Shown: positions 18,070 through 26,786 of the stretch, one piece after another | Layout of the letters: each line of letters starts with the position of its first letter | Numbering within the stretch: position 1 is the first letter of the stretch | From: a bacterium | GTDB taxonomy: Bacteria; UBA8248 | Length of the DNA stretch: 64,000 nt | NCBI GenBank assembly: GCA_022825065.1 | Contig: JAJDYR010000027.1 | Coordinates: forward strand, 1 to 64,000 | Reading direction: 5' to 3' | The notes under the pieces: model-generated | What the model saw: only the letters and a program-made list of their open reading frames with translations | Database searches by the model: none | What the model was told of the DNA's origin: nothing | Translations under genes and position numbers: made by a program

Positions 18070-18144
18070 CATTTCCGGAAAAACATCGTCAATTTACCGG
18101 AAAACCCCGTAAATTTATCTAATTTTATCGAAATTTACGGAAAT
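18070..18144 (-). repeat. Right copy of the 75-bp inverted repeat
   Basis: The reverse complement matches 1102-1176, perfectly over the 44 bases that include the CCGTAAATTT/AAATTTACGG palindrome. It lies in the upstream region of the cyclase gene. The rest of the interval 17947-18374 holds no gene: a CATTCCGGCTTTCGCCGGAA palindrome at about 18240-18262 and GC-rich repeat debris. Confidence 0.75.
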
Positions 18145-18374
18145 AAAACCCGAGCGATGGGGGGCCGTTCAAAAAGCCCCGAAAAGGAGAGGTTGACCTG
18201 ACTGATCCGGGAAGGCGTGCTGAACTCGTTTTTGCTCGTCATTCCGGCTTTCGCCGGAATGACGTCACTCCCGGAATTGCAGGGTAATTCTACTACCCCC
18301 ACAAGGGGGGAGCGAATTGAGATTACTCAACGAGGAGTGACGGCAGCCTGCGCTGTCTAATCATTCAGCCAAGC

Positions 18375-18959
18375 CTACTTAAGCCGCGCCGCTTTCAGCC
18401 GCTCATAAACCTCCGTGCCCTTGAGCGCTGCGTTCTCTTTCGCATAGTCCCAAGGCGTCTTGCCGGATTTGTTTCTCGCCTTGAGATTCGCACCCGCATC
18501 GAGCAGCGCCGCCACGACCGCCGGCGCCTTGCTCTCCCGAGCCGCCGCGTGCAGGGGCGTTTGCTTGAATTTATCCCGAATGTTCACCCTGGCGCCCGCC
18601 TTCACCAGCGCCGCCACGATCGCCGGCGTTTCACCGAACGCCGCGACCGCGTGCAGGGGCGTCGTTCTCTTATACAGATTCCGCGCGTTGGGGTCCGCCC
18701 CCGCCTTCACCAGCGCCCCGATGACCGCCGGATTCTTGCCGTAAGCCGCCGCGTTATGCAGGGGGGTGTCTCCGCTGAATACGCTCCGCGAGACCGGGTT
18801 TTCCCCGGCCTTGATGCACCGGGCGATATCCGCTCCATCAGCGGCCATGAAGAACTTCTGCGTATTCCAATCGTCGCACGAAACCCCCGCCGCCGTGGCG
18901 GACGCCGCGCCCGTCACCACCGCGAGCCACAGGCAGAGCATCATCAGGAGTGGCTTCAT
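18375..18959 (-). CDS. Exported ankyrin-repeat protein
   Basis: A 194-aa protein with a signal peptide (MKPLLMMLCLWLAVVTGAASA, likely cleavage after ATAA) followed by four ankyrin repeats of about 34 residues: TPLHNAAAYGKNPAVIGALV, TPLHAVAAFGETPAIVAALV, TPLHAAARESKAPAVVAALL and a partial TPWDYAKEN. Start chosen at ATG 18959 behind AAGGAG; ATG 18977 is an alternative. Role: protein-protein contacts in the periplasm; partner unknown. Repeats are very similar at DNA level, suggesting recent internal duplication. It sits alone in a repeat-rich zone. Confidence 0.88.
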   Translation of the reverse strand: MKPLLMMLCLWLAVVTGAASATAAGVSCDDWNTQKFFMAADGADIARCIKAGENPVSRSVFSGDTPLHNAAAYGKNPAVIGALVKAGADPNARNLYKRTTPLHAVAAFGETPAIVAALVKAGARVNIRDKFKQTPLHAAARESKAPAVVAALLDAGANLKARNKSGKTPWDYAKENAALKGTEVYERLKAARLK

Positions 18960-18977
18960 CTCCCCTGTCTCCTTCAC

Positions 18978-19690
18978 TTCACGAAATCAAGCCGCCACGT
19001 TTCGAGGGTGGCGTCTTTAAGTTTGCCTGTCATTCCGGCATCCAAGCGGATGAGGAGCGAACTGTCAATCCCGGTCAGCAAGGGAGGGTGCAGGTGATTA
19101 CCGAAAGGTGTCGACCGATGCGAGAAGGCGTTATTTGACTTTTGCCTTTGATCGTCATTCCGGCGCATGCCGGAATCCAGAGCCGACAAGGATGCCGACA
19201 TCACAGGACGACCCATATAAACGATAAAATGAAAAGACGAAACCAGAGGCAAAGTCCCTGGATTCCGGCATGCGCCGGAATGACGGACAAAACCGCACCG
19301 CCTCATCCTGAGTAGCGGCGAAGCCGCGTATCGAAGGCCAAACGCGATTGATGAATGAGTGTTTGCTCTCGGCCAGCGCAAGCCCCTCGCCCTTCGATAC
19401 GCCGCCCTTCGACAAGCTCAGGACAGGCTCTTCGGCGGCTACTCAGGGTGAGGAAAGGGGGGTAGGGGGGGTGCTTTTATCCCCTGACAAGGGCCGGCTT
19501 TTTCAACAACCCCTTGAGGGTCGAGCTTTCCCCTCGGGAAGCTCGACGATGAAGCCGAGCGTTTTGTGCGAAGGCTGAATCGGTGGGGGGAGTTTTCGTA
19601 GGGGCGGACCCCTGTGTCCGCCCGGAACGTAAAGAGGGAGCCGGACAGGCACGGGGGCCTGTCCCTACGGGACTCTACAAGTGAATGATG
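18978..19690. repeat. Dispersed repeat cluster 2
   Basis: No gene. Palindromic CATTCCGGC(G/A)...GCCGGAATG units occur at about 19030 and as an inverted pair near 19155-19175 and 19258-19285. CTGAGTAGCGGCGAAGCCGCGTATCGAAGG units lie at about 19308-19340 and, inverted, 19390-19455. Two hairpins of the GGGCGGAC...GTCCGCCC and GGACAGG...CCTGTCC types lie at about 19600-19675. Confidence 0.65.
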
Positions 19691-19737
19691 TCGTAGTCAG
19701 AGATATATGTCCGCCATTTCTGTGGTCGTCCATAGCT

Positions 19738-20055
19738 CTACCGGACCGCGCGCACTTCGAGCCTGATCCCCTCGCGCTCCTGGAGCTGGGCGATGACGTC
19801 GAAGAGGTTCCTGGCCTGTGGATTGCCATCCGGCCCGAACATGCGCATGAGGCTCTTCGGCGATTTTCCGGTGAGTGCGCCCAGGGTCTCGAAGCCGACC
19901 GTCGCGTTGATGAAATCGCGCAGGGCCGCCTTGGCCGTTTCCACCTCGCCCGAGAGGAGGCATTCGACGCCTTCTCTGAACAACTCCTCCCGGAAGGCCG
20001 GGTCGCGCACGACCCTTGCCTGAATCGTTTCCCTGAAATCCCGCGTGAGTGGCAT
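19738..20055 (-). CDS. Antitoxin of a RelE/ParE-type toxin-antitoxin pair
   Basis: A 105-aa protein whose C-terminal half (GFETLGALTGKSPKSLMRMFG) looks like the helix-turn-helix of HigA-like/addiction-module antidote proteins, and whose N-terminal half would neutralise the toxin. ATG 20055 lies two bases after the toxin stop, giving toxin-then-antitoxin order, as in HigBA-type modules. Expected to bind its own promoter together with the toxin (family knowledge). Confidence 0.8.
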   Translation of the reverse strand: MPLTRDFRETIQARVVRDPAFREELFREGVECLLSGEVETAKAALRDFINATVGFETLGALTGKSPKSLMRMFGPDGNPQARNLFDVIAQLQEREGIRLEVRAVR

Positions 20056-20057
20056 GG

Positions 20058-20387
20058 TTAGTTCTCCTCGTGTATGCGGTATCTGTATTCCCGCCAAAGA
20101 CTGCGGGCCGATTCGATGTCGACTTGCTGGCGGCTTTTGGTTCCTCCTCCCAGGAGAATGATGAGGGTATCCCCATCTTTTCCGAAATAGATCCGGTAGC
20201 CGGGGCCGAAGTTGATTCTGTATTCGAACACGCCGCCGCCTACGCCCTTGGTGTTCGAGAGGTTTCCCTGCGCCATCCGAACAGTCGCCATTGCGACCTT
20301 GGCAGCAGCCTGGGTATTCAGCCGATTGAACCATCTGGCGTATGGACTGCGGCCAACGGCGTCGATGTACTCCCTTACCTCGATCAT
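20058..20387 (-). CDS. RelE/ParE-superfamily toxin (addiction module killer protein)
   Basis: A 109-aa basic protein of the RelE/HigB-like 'killer protein' group: FNRLNTQAAAKVAMATVRM followed by the hallmark GVFEYRINFGPGYRIYFG and a hydrophobic strand TLIILLGGGTKSRQ. In the family these act as ribosome-dependent mRNA interferases. The ATG at 20387 is followed directly by IEVREYIDAVGRSPYARWF, typical of the family N-terminus. First gene of the two-gene module with the antitoxin. Located in accessory DNA. Confidence 0.88.
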   Translation of the reverse strand: MIEVREYIDAVGRSPYARWFNRLNTQAAAKVAMATVRMAQGNLSNTKGVGGGVFEYRINFGPGYRIYFGKDGDTLIILLGGGTKSRQQVDIESARSLWREYRYRIHEEN

Positions 20388-20479
20388 TTGATAAAGGTAA
20401 CTTATAAGTTACTATATGTCAATCCCTGAAGATGTGTTGCCGACCACGAAAGATATGGGGAGGCGTTTCTGATCTACGG

Positions 20480-20545
20480 CTTTGCTCGTCGTTCCGGCAT
20501 TTCCTCCTTCCTCAGTCGGAAATGATGCCGGAATGACGGGGGGAC
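20480..20545. repeat. Palindromic CATTCCGGC-type repeat
   Basis: Inverted arms CGTCGTTCCGGCATTTC (about 20489-20505) and GAAATGATGCCGGAATGACG (20519-20538) form a long imperfect hairpin. Other members of this family lie near 18240, 19030, 19270, 35640, 35860 and 56435. Confidence 0.65.
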
Positions 20546-20617
20546 TCCCGTGTCGGTGGCGCATCGGCGCGATGATTACAGTTGCAATGATGGATGGTAG
20601 AATACACGATCAGAAAG

Positions 20618-20773
20618 ATGCCGGATACGCGCGATGCGTTTGGCTTGTTCCAGCTTGCGGAATTTGAGGAGCAGCCCATGGTGAGAGAACAGAACCCGCC
20701 CCCGAGCAGATCCGGAAAAGGCCCGGTCGTGAAGCCTCCGCCTCCCCCGCCACCACCGCCGAAGAAGAGGTAG
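20618..20773 (+). CDS. Small proline-rich ORF
   Basis: A 51-codon frame, MPDTRDAFGLFQLAEFEEQP followed by a basic linker, a run of nine prolines and a KKR end. An internal ATG at 20678 has its own GAGGAG six bases upstream and would give a 31-aa form. No homologue is known to me. Proline runs with a basic tail occur in small secreted or binding peptides, but expression is unproven. Surroundings are non-coding, with a GGGCGGAC/GTCCGCCC hairpin at 20864-20885 and nothing further visible up to 21114. Confidence 0.3.
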   Translation: MPDTRDAFGLFQLAEFEEQPMVREQNPPPSRSGKGPVVKPPPPPPPPPKKR

Positions 20774-21114
20774 GACGACCGTTTCGCGGATTGGGCGGCC
20801 GGTATTCAGGGGGAGCGATTGGGCCGGGCGTGTATTTTCGGGATATTGATTCGAGTGCCGTAGGGGCGGACCTGAGTGTCCGCCCGCTCTTGTTTGGTTG
20901 CCATGTGCCAGACCCGCGTTGTCATGGACAACGCTGGGAATGCTAAACTTTCGAAAAACGCAAAGGGTGGGCGTAGGCTTCGGGCGAGAGATGATCCAAC
21001 GCCGTGATTCTGGCAGTCGCACCGATATAGGCGAGCGAATAAAGCGCGTTCCCGCTGCCCGTTCCGCTCCGCGATTGTGGATGAAACAAAAACACAAACC
21101 CAAAAGGAAAATCC

Positions 21115-21573
21115 ATGAAAAGAATCTTATGGGTCATCATCGCGATTGCTGTTCTGATCTGCCTTTCCGAAGTGTCTAGCATAGGGGTAAAGGCGACCCA
21201 AGCACAAGAAAAACCAAAACCACAAATCATCGAGCGATGGGAATGCTATGACGAGTCACAATACCGACAATGGGAATTCAGCCAAAAGCTATCAAGATCA
21301 CCATATTCGACACTACCTAGAGAAGAAAAAGGTCCCGTGCTAGCCAGACTCAAGCGATTAAAGTCTGGAAACTTCGAGTACGGAGAAATCGAAGTGTCTG
21401 GAAGCACACAAATCACAATGTTTACCATCCAAGGAATCAATCGACGATGGGACTTTGGAAAAGACTATAAATTCGCATTCGTCATTAGCCCAAATAAATC
21501 GGGTTCATATTACGATTTCAGAGGTAGCGAAGGAAAAAGAGTTAAACCAAGTCAATTTTTCATCTGTGAATAA
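21115..21573 (+). CDS. Exported protein of unknown function
   Basis: A 152-aa protein with an N-terminal hydrophobic signal (RILWVIIAIAVLICL) and a polar mature part rich in Lys, Ser and Tyr; motifs such as GEIEVSGSTQITMFTIQGI and KFAFVISPNKSG suggest a beta-rich domain. ATG 21115 follows AAAGGAAAATCC. Base composition is clearly more AT-rich than neighbouring core genes, in line with acquisition by transfer. No family recognised. Confidence 0.6.
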   Translation: MKRILWVIIAIAVLICLSEVSSIGVKATQAQEKPKPQIIERWECYDESQYRQWEFSQKLSRSPYSTLPREEKGPVLARLKRLKSGNFEYGEIEVSGSTQITMFTIQGINRRWDFGKDYKFAFVISPNKSGSYYDFRGSEGKRVKPSQFFICE

Positions 21574-21639
21574 CGATGAGCAAGAACCACGCCCGCCTTT
21601 CCTGGAGAGTATGGCGAAAACCGTAGCGCGACCTCTCTT

Positions 21640-21810
21640 AGTTCAGGGTGGGAATATCTTCACTCCCCCCTTGAAGGGGAGTCGAGCAGGCCGAGCCTTG
21701 GCGAAGGCCGATTCGGTGGGGGAACATGCCACAGAAAAATCTCCCCCCACCGGTTCGCTTGTGGGCTTGCGCCCTTAGCTCACCGACTCCCCCTCAAGGG
21801 GGAAGTGGAA
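21640..21810. repeat. Inverted C-rich repeat pair
   Basis: Arms CTCCCCCCTTGAAGGGGAGTC (about 21663-21684) and GACTCCCCCTCAAGGGGGAA (about 21784-21803) flank an inner inverted pair, GCCGATTCGGTGGGGGAA versus TCTCCCCCCACCGGTTCGC. No gene lies in 21574-21941. Confidence 0.6.
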
Positions 21811-21941
21811 AAATCTACCCATCCAATCCGCAACCTTGGAGTGAGAAAATCTTGTTCGCTTAAAGAGCGCGTGATAGGAAGGTGGCGGGAAAGTGAATAG
21901 AAATTTGGTGCTGGATCGGAACTAATATAGAGAAAATCTAA

Positions 21942-22919
21942 ATGTCACTTTACAAGCGACTCACGAAAACCGGAACTTTATCCGAGCCGGAAGGTGTCCC
22001 CGATCCCCGCTTTGCGCTGCCTTCGAGCGTCAACTGGATGAGTGCTCTTGCCCTGCTCGTTGACGAGGAGAGTATTGATGCGACTAATGCTAGGAAATTC
22101 TACTCTAGGGTTTCGCGGAGAAATATGGAGGAAAAAGAAGCGAACACCATATTTGAGCAATTACTTTTCTCACTTCACCAATGTTCAGCACTTCACGCCC
22201 TTCGAGCAATATCTTGCAAGACTGATGTTGCGCGCGTTGCTAATGTCACTTGGTACTACGGTGTCTATGAAGCAGCTTCTGCAATGGTCACGGCGCAAGC
22301 TGGTTCACTTCAGGATAGCCACACAAAAACTGCTAATATATGGGGCCTCCAGATTGCCGACCGCGACCTCATCATGCCGCCGTTCGATGCTCGGATCGGT
22401 ACATTGGTCAAAAAGGCTGCTAAAAGTGAACTTGACCAACTATTGACTGTACCGAGGTTTAATCTTATAGGTAGACGACCTAGCACTCCGGATGAGGCGC
22501 GAGGTGCGTGTCACTCTTATCTGTCTGGGAGCGTTGCTTGGTGGTACGAAAGGACTAAAGAGGATGTTCGGAAAACGCCAGATTTTCGCAACCTTGGAGC
22601 TTTGGATTTTCGGACAAATGCTGCGCGGCAACTACTCAACAATGTTCTTTCTAGACGCAGCATGGGATTTCTGCATCAAGCGATTCGCTATCGGGGTAAG
22701 GCAAATTACCGCGACGCGCTTTTTCTCGGATATGGCAAGTCAGTTGAAACGACCCTCGCCGGTTATATTGACGACCTGTCGAAAGTTCTCGACGCGTTTG
22801 TAACTTGCGCTGGTGTATTTTGCTCCCAACGCCTTAGTAATAGTGTGTGGGATGAATTCATTGATGATGTTGAACAGAATAGCGCGTTCTCTATTTCGCC
22901 ACGGACGCTTTGGGAGTAA
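21942..22919 (+). CDS. Hypothetical protein in accessory low-GC DNA
   Basis: A 325-aa, mostly alpha-helical soluble protein with no signal peptide. Recognisable stretches such as RRNMEEKEANTIFEQLLFSL and TWYYGVYEAASAMVTAQAGS resemble the helical bundles of HEPN-like or DUF proteins found in defence islands, but no catalytic motif is clear. Codon use and AT content differ from the core genes, as in the gene upstream, so both were probably acquired together. ATG 21942; the ribosome binding site is weak. Function unknown. Confidence 0.55.
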   Translation: MSLYKRLTKTGTLSEPEGVPDPRFALPSSVNWMSALALLVDEESIDATNARKFYSRVSRRNMEEKEANTIFEQLLFSLHQCSALHALRAISCKTDVARVANVTWYYGVYEAASAMVTAQAGSLQDSHTKTANIWGLQIADRDLIMPPFDARIGTLVKKAAKSELDQLLTVPRFNLIGRRPSTPDEARGACHSYLSGSVAWWYERTKEDVRKTPDFRNLGALDFRTNAARQLLNNVLSRRSMGFLHQAIRYRGKANYRDALFLGYGKSVETTLAGYIDDLSKVLDAFVTCAGVFCSQRLSNSVWDEFIDDVEQNSAFSISPRTLWE

Positions 22920-22982
22920 TGCCAGTATCTAAAGCATTTAATCGCAATCAGCAGATTCTCACTTTTTTGCTTAAGTTCCCCC

Positions 22983-23687
22983 CTACCTCTTCCACTTCAC
23001 GAAATCCAGCCACCAGGTCTCCCGCACCGCGTTCCCCAGGTTCGGCCGCATGGCGGCGCTTCTCGGCGTGCCGTAGGCGGCTTCCTCCCAGGCGTCCGTG
23101 GTCGGGATGGTCGGGTCTTCCATGTCGTAAATCGCGATGATGCGGCGCGCGCCCGTGCGCGTCTCCTGAATCTCCGCCTCCGCCGTCGCGCCGCCCGTGG
23201 CGGCGGTTTCGAGCTGATACACGCGGCCCCGCGTCATGCCTTCTACCGCATACAAGCGCTCCAGGTGCTCCTCGCGGTACCAGGCGAGCATCTCCTCTTT
23301 CATCTCCTCGCTGTCCGGGTTGGGACTCACCATGTAGAGCCAGGGCGAGTCGTAGCGGTGCGGCTCGCCGATGGTGGCTTGCAGGCTGTAGACGGCGCGC
23401 TCGGCATTGTTGATGAAGGCCATGCACTGGCGCGTCCAGGGGGAGGGGTTGTCCCTCGATTCGCGGTAGTAATCGCTCTCGAAAGCCGCAAGCGTGTCCC
23501 CCTCGAAGGTGCAAAGGATGTTGTGATTGGCGCCAGGGTCCACCGCGTTGTAGCGGTAGCCGACGCGGAAGCCGGGGCCGTCCATCCGGTCGGTCGAGTG
23601 CTCGCAGTTGTGCCACTTCCTGAATTCTTCGGTGTTCTCGGAAGCGACGTTCAGCCAGATGGCGACGAGCGCCTGTGTCGGGTTCAT
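22983..23687 (-). CDS. Tandem EthD-like dimeric alpha/beta-barrel protein
   Basis: A 234-aa protein made of two ferredoxin-like halves. Each half has the pattern of dimeric alpha-beta-barrel (EthD-like) proteins: VAIWLNVASENTEEFRKWHN with CEH, and later EEMLAWYREEHLERLYAVEG. Such proteins often act in catabolic clusters as small lyases, isomerases or monooxygenase partners. It starts 13 bases after the HpaB-type gene stop and is co-oriented, so probably in one operon. A distant relative of the same architecture lies at 39794-40543. Substrate unknown. Confidence 0.65.
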   Translation of the reverse strand: MNPTQALVAIWLNVASENTEEFRKWHNCEHSTDRMDGPGFRVGYRYNAVDPGANHNILCTFEGDTLAAFESDYYRESRDNPSPWTRQCMAFINNAERAVYSLQATIGEPHRYDSPWLYMVSPNPDSEEMKEEMLAWYREEHLERLYAVEGMTRGRVYQLETAATGGATAEAEIQETRTGARRIIAIYDMEDPTIPTTDAWEEAAYGTPRSAAMRPNLGNAVRETWWLDFVKWKR

Positions 23688-23700
23688 TCCGAAAGTCTCC

Positions 23701-25134
23701 TTATTCGATGCCCGCGAGGCGTTTCGCGTAGTCGATGGCGGGGGCGACCTCGTGTTCGCGCCAGATGGTCATCTTCTCCGCCTCGATGCTGCCCTCGGCG
23801 TGAATCGCCAGCACGGCCTGATAACCCGCGAAGTCGGACGCCGTGATCTCGGCGATCAGGTTCATGAGCCTGAGGCGCTCTTCGGTCGATGCGGCGGGCG
23901 AGGCGCCCAGGTATTTGTCGATGAGTTCACTCAGCCTGGGGTCGTCCATGTCCTCCGCACTCGGCCCGGTGACGAGCAGCCCTCCCGCGATGTCCTGCAC
24001 CCACGCGAGCGCCTGGTGGTAGCCGGTGGCGAAGTGGAGCTTCGCGATGTTGATGATCTCCGCGTTCGGCACGGCGACGCCGTCCATGACCTTGCACTCC
24101 CTGGCGGCCTCGCGGGTCATGCCCCGGCAGATCTGCGCGTAGGAGATGAGCTTGGCGAGCTTGTCGCGCACGTGGCCCGCGCGCAGGATGCCGTTGTACT
24201 CCGCCATCAGGTGCGACGCGCCCACGAAGAGATCGACCAGCGGCAGCTTGTAGCTCACGGCGGTGAAGCGGTGGAACTCGACGAACGTCTTGGCGAGCGG
24301 CCCGGCCATCTCCACCTCGCCGTTTAAGAACACGCGCTCCCAGGGGACCTTCACGTCGTCGAAGACGGTGAGCGTCTCCATCATCTTGTGCTTGCTCGAA
24401 ATCGGGTTCTCGAAATCCGTTCCCTTCCGGCCGCCGTAGCCGCTCGCCAGCATGGTGAGGCCTGCCGCGTTGGCCGGCACGGCGCAGGCCACAGCATACG
24501 CCTCATCGCCTGAGCGCATGTTCCGCGTGGGCAGCACGATAATCTCGTGCGCGTTCGTGGAAACCGAAGTGTGCACCTTCGCCCCGCGCAGGGTGATCCC
24601 CTCCTCATCCTCGGCGGCGACGCGGACGTAGTAATCGGGATGCGCCTGATCGGCGGGGCCTTTCCCCCTGTCGCCCTTCACGTCCGTCTGGGCGACGGCG
24701 ACGGCGAGGTCGTTATCCCGGCAGTGCTCGTGGAATTTCCGGACGCGCTCCAGATAGCTCGTCCCCATGTTCTTGTCCATGTAGGAGGCGAGCAGGCGCA
24801 GGGCGAAGAGCGCGTCGGTCCCGATCTCCTTGATGAGCACGACGAGGGTGCCGCCAAGGGCCGTGGCGCGCTCGATCAATGCGCTGCGCTTTAAGAGGTC
24901 GTCCGCGTTCTCCGGGATGTGGTAGTAGCGCGAATAGGGGCCGCCTGCGCCTTCGACGAGAGCGAGTTCCTTGTCATTCTCGTCTTTGGCCATCTCGTAG
25001 TCGATGGCGGCGTGATCGACCGCGATCCCGATGACGGGGTGGGCGGCCACGTCCTCCACCCGCTCGCCCCGGTAGTAGACGACGCGGCCGTCATTCAGGC
25101 TTCGTTTGTATTCACTCGGACTCATGAGCGGCAT
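23701..25134 (-). CDS. 4-hydroxyphenylacetate 3-hydroxylase (HpaB) family flavoprotein
   Basis: A 477-aa FAD-dependent enzyme of the acyl-CoA-dehydrogenase-fold HpaB/4-hydroxybutyryl-CoA dehydratase group. Visible family stretches: SPSEYKRSLNDGRVVYYRGE at the N-terminus, AQTDVKGDRGKGPADQ, RGAKVHTSVSTNAHEIIVLP and KVPWERVFLNGE. C-terminal YLGASPAASTEERLRLMNLI is typical. ATG 25134 has GGAGG eight bases upstream. HpaB members hydroxylate phenols using FADH2; others dehydrate hydroxyacyl-CoAs, and the sequence alone does not decide which. The downstream gene is a dimeric-barrel protein. No flavin reductase (HpaC) is adjacent. Confidence 0.88.
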   Translation of the reverse strand: MPLMSPSEYKRSLNDGRVVYYRGERVEDVAAHPVIGIAVDHAAIDYEMAKDENDKELALVEGAGGPYSRYYHIPENADDLLKRSALIERATALGGTLVVLIKEIGTDALFALRLLASYMDKNMGTSYLERVRKFHEHCRDNDLAVAVAQTDVKGDRGKGPADQAHPDYYVRVAAEDEEGITLRGAKVHTSVSTNAHEIIVLPTRNMRSGDEAYAVACAVPANAAGLTMLASGYGGRKGTDFENPISSKHKMMETLTVFDDVKVPWERVFLNGEVEMAGPLAKTFVEFHRFTAVSYKLPLVDLFVGASHLMAEYNGILRAGHVRDKLAKLISYAQICRGMTREAARECKVMDGVAVPNAEIINIAKLHFATGYHQALAWVQDIAGGLLVTGPSAEDMDDPRLSELIDKYLGASPAASTEERLRLMNLIAEITASDFAGYQAVLAIHAEGSIEAEKMTIWREHEVAPAIDYAKRLAGIE

Positions 25135-25298
25135 GGTGGTTTCCTCCAGGCGCAAAGCCGCGCTCTCGGGTGCGGCGATATATGATTTTAGAGAGGGTAT
25201 CTTCTTTCGCGATTCCGTGAAACGCCGCCACGCCGGTATCAGGCGGAAAGAGGGCCGCCCTCGCTTGTTTCACGCGGACGGCCCGGTCGGTTCCGCCT

Positions 25299-25550
25299 TT
25301 ACGCCAGTTCGCTCAGCTTGCCTTCCTTGTCGTAGGCCTGAAGCTGCGGGAAGCCGCCGATGACCTCGTCGTCGATGACGATCTGGGGCACCGACTTGCC
25401 GCCGGTTCGCGCCATCATGGCGTCCCATTCGGGCGTGCCGCCGAAGACGAGGTGCTCGGTCCATTCGAGACCGCGCTTTTTCAGTAAATTCTTCGCGGCC
25501 AGGCAGAAGGTGCAGGGGTCGGTGGTGTAGACTTCGATGTTTGCCGCCAT
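25299..25550 (-). CDS. grxC: Glutaredoxin 3-type
   Basis: An 83-aa glutaredoxin that reduces disulfides with glutathione. It has the CTFC active site (CxxC near residues 12-15), the cis-proline loop KSVPQIVID and the GSH-binding GGFPQLQAYDKEGKL. ATG 25550 is preceded by GGAGAGAGAA, so the 27 upstream codons are discarded. It is monocistronic and divergent from the polyamine regulator region. Confidence 0.93.
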   Translation of the reverse strand: MAANIEVYTTDPCTFCLAAKNLLKKRGLEWTEHLVFGGTPEWDAMMARTGGKSVPQIVIDDEVIGGFPQLQAYDKEGKLSELA

Positions 25551-25634
25551 TTCTCTCTCCATGAAGACGGTATGGATGGGTGTAGCCGACTCGTCCATAA
25601 AATAGCAAAACCCCGCGCAATCGTCATCCATACG

Positions 25635-25910
25635 GGGTTGTTGAGAAAGCTCTGTTTCGAGACTGGGCGGACACGCAGGTCCGCCCCTACGCGAAACGCG
25701 ATGGTTTTGTAGGGGTCAGACATATATGTCTGACTATGTGTCCTCCCTCTCGCACTGTTAAAAAGCCCTTGTCAAAGGAGCAACCCCCCCTACCCCCCCT
25801 TGTCAGGGGGGTATAAAAAGGCGATACGTCCTCGCCGGGCTGAGGGGGTTTTGGTTTTTCTTGCCCCCCTGTCAAGGGGGGGTAGGGGGGGTTGCTTTTT
25901 TATGCCGAGG
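25635..25910. repeat. Dispersed repeat cluster 3
   Basis: Contains a GGGCGGAC...GGTCCGCCC hairpin (about 25668-25687) and a full copy of the C-rich inverted unit (about 25781-25890; arms CCCCCCTACCCCCCCTTGTC and complement around AAAAGGCGATACGTCCTCGCCGGG). The stretch 25551-26128 otherwise holds only the AT-rich upstream region of the XRE-cupin gene. Confidence 0.65.
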
Positions 25911-26128
25911 GAGGCGTGCGGGGCCTCATCCGCCTGCGGAAATCGTTGACACGAAAGAGAAAAGAATATATATCTTCTCACCCTGTTGTTTAGGGAACAT
26001 ATTTTTGCAATCATTCTTTGCTAAACAACCGGTTCGACCGCCCGACTCCCTCACAGCCTGCGGAATCGTGCGGCCGGACCCCCAGAATGGGAGCGTTTTC
26101 CCGTTCCACAGCGGAGCGAACCGGACAG

Positions 26129-26734
26129 ATGGGTGATGAGGTGGAACACGAGGAAAAATCGAACAGGACAGGCATGAGCCGCTCCGTCGAGAGTATGCTG
26201 CGCGTGGGCGCGCGCATCCGGGGCCTGCGCCTCTCCCACGGCCTGACGCAGGAGGAACTCGCCCATCGCTCGAACCTGACCAAGGGGTTCATCTCCCAGT
26301 TGGAGCGCGATCTCACCTCGCCCTCGCTCGAGAGCCTGCTGGAGATTCTCGAAGCGCTCGACACCGACATCGTCCGCTTCTTTCAGGGCCACGAGGAGGG
26401 GCGAATCGCGTTCGGCCCGGAGGATTCGCGCCACGCGGCGACTTACGCGGAAGTGAGCGCCTTCGAGCTCATGGTGCCCGGAACGGCGAACCGCAACATG
26501 GAGCCCGCCCTCGTGACGATGGAGGCGGGCGAGTCGATTTACGAAGACGCCCACGCGGGCGAGGAGTTCGGCTACGTCCTGGAGGGCAAGGTTCAGATCA
26601 CCTACGGGGAGAGGCGCGCCAAGGCGAAAAGGGGAGAGTGGTTCTATTTCGCCTCGGAAAGAAACCACCGGGTGGCGAACCCCTACAAGAAGCGCGCGAA
26701 GCTCCTTTGGGTTTCCACGCCGCCGAGCTTTTGA
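26129..26734 (+). CDS. XRE-cupin transcriptional regulator, probably of polyamine genes
   Basis: A 201-aa regulator with an N-terminal helix-turn-helix of the Cro/CI type (IRGLRLSHGLTQEELAHRS and LTKGFISQLERD) and a C-terminal cupin (MEAGESIYEDAHAGEEFGYV, LEGKVQITYGE). This arrangement is that of PuuR and relatives, which sense polyamines or other small ligands. It lies just upstream of the speD-pdaD-speE-speB operon on the same strand, so control of polyamine synthesis is a good inference. Start uncertain: ATG 26129 is used here; ATG 26174 and 26018 are alternatives. Confidence 0.88.
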   Translation: MGDEVEHEEKSNRTGMSRSVESMLRVGARIRGLRLSHGLTQEELAHRSNLTKGFISQLERDLTSPSLESLLEILEALDTDIVRFFQGHEEGRIAFGPEDSRHAATYAEVSAFELMVPGTANRNMEPALVTMEAGESIYEDAHAGEEFGYVLEGKVQITYGERRAKAKRGEWFYFASERNHRVANPYKKRAKLLWVSTPPSF

Positions 26735-26786
26735 TTTCAGGAGGAGTGAGGTTGGTTCGTCGATTCGTCTTTGGAGGAAGCCCGAG

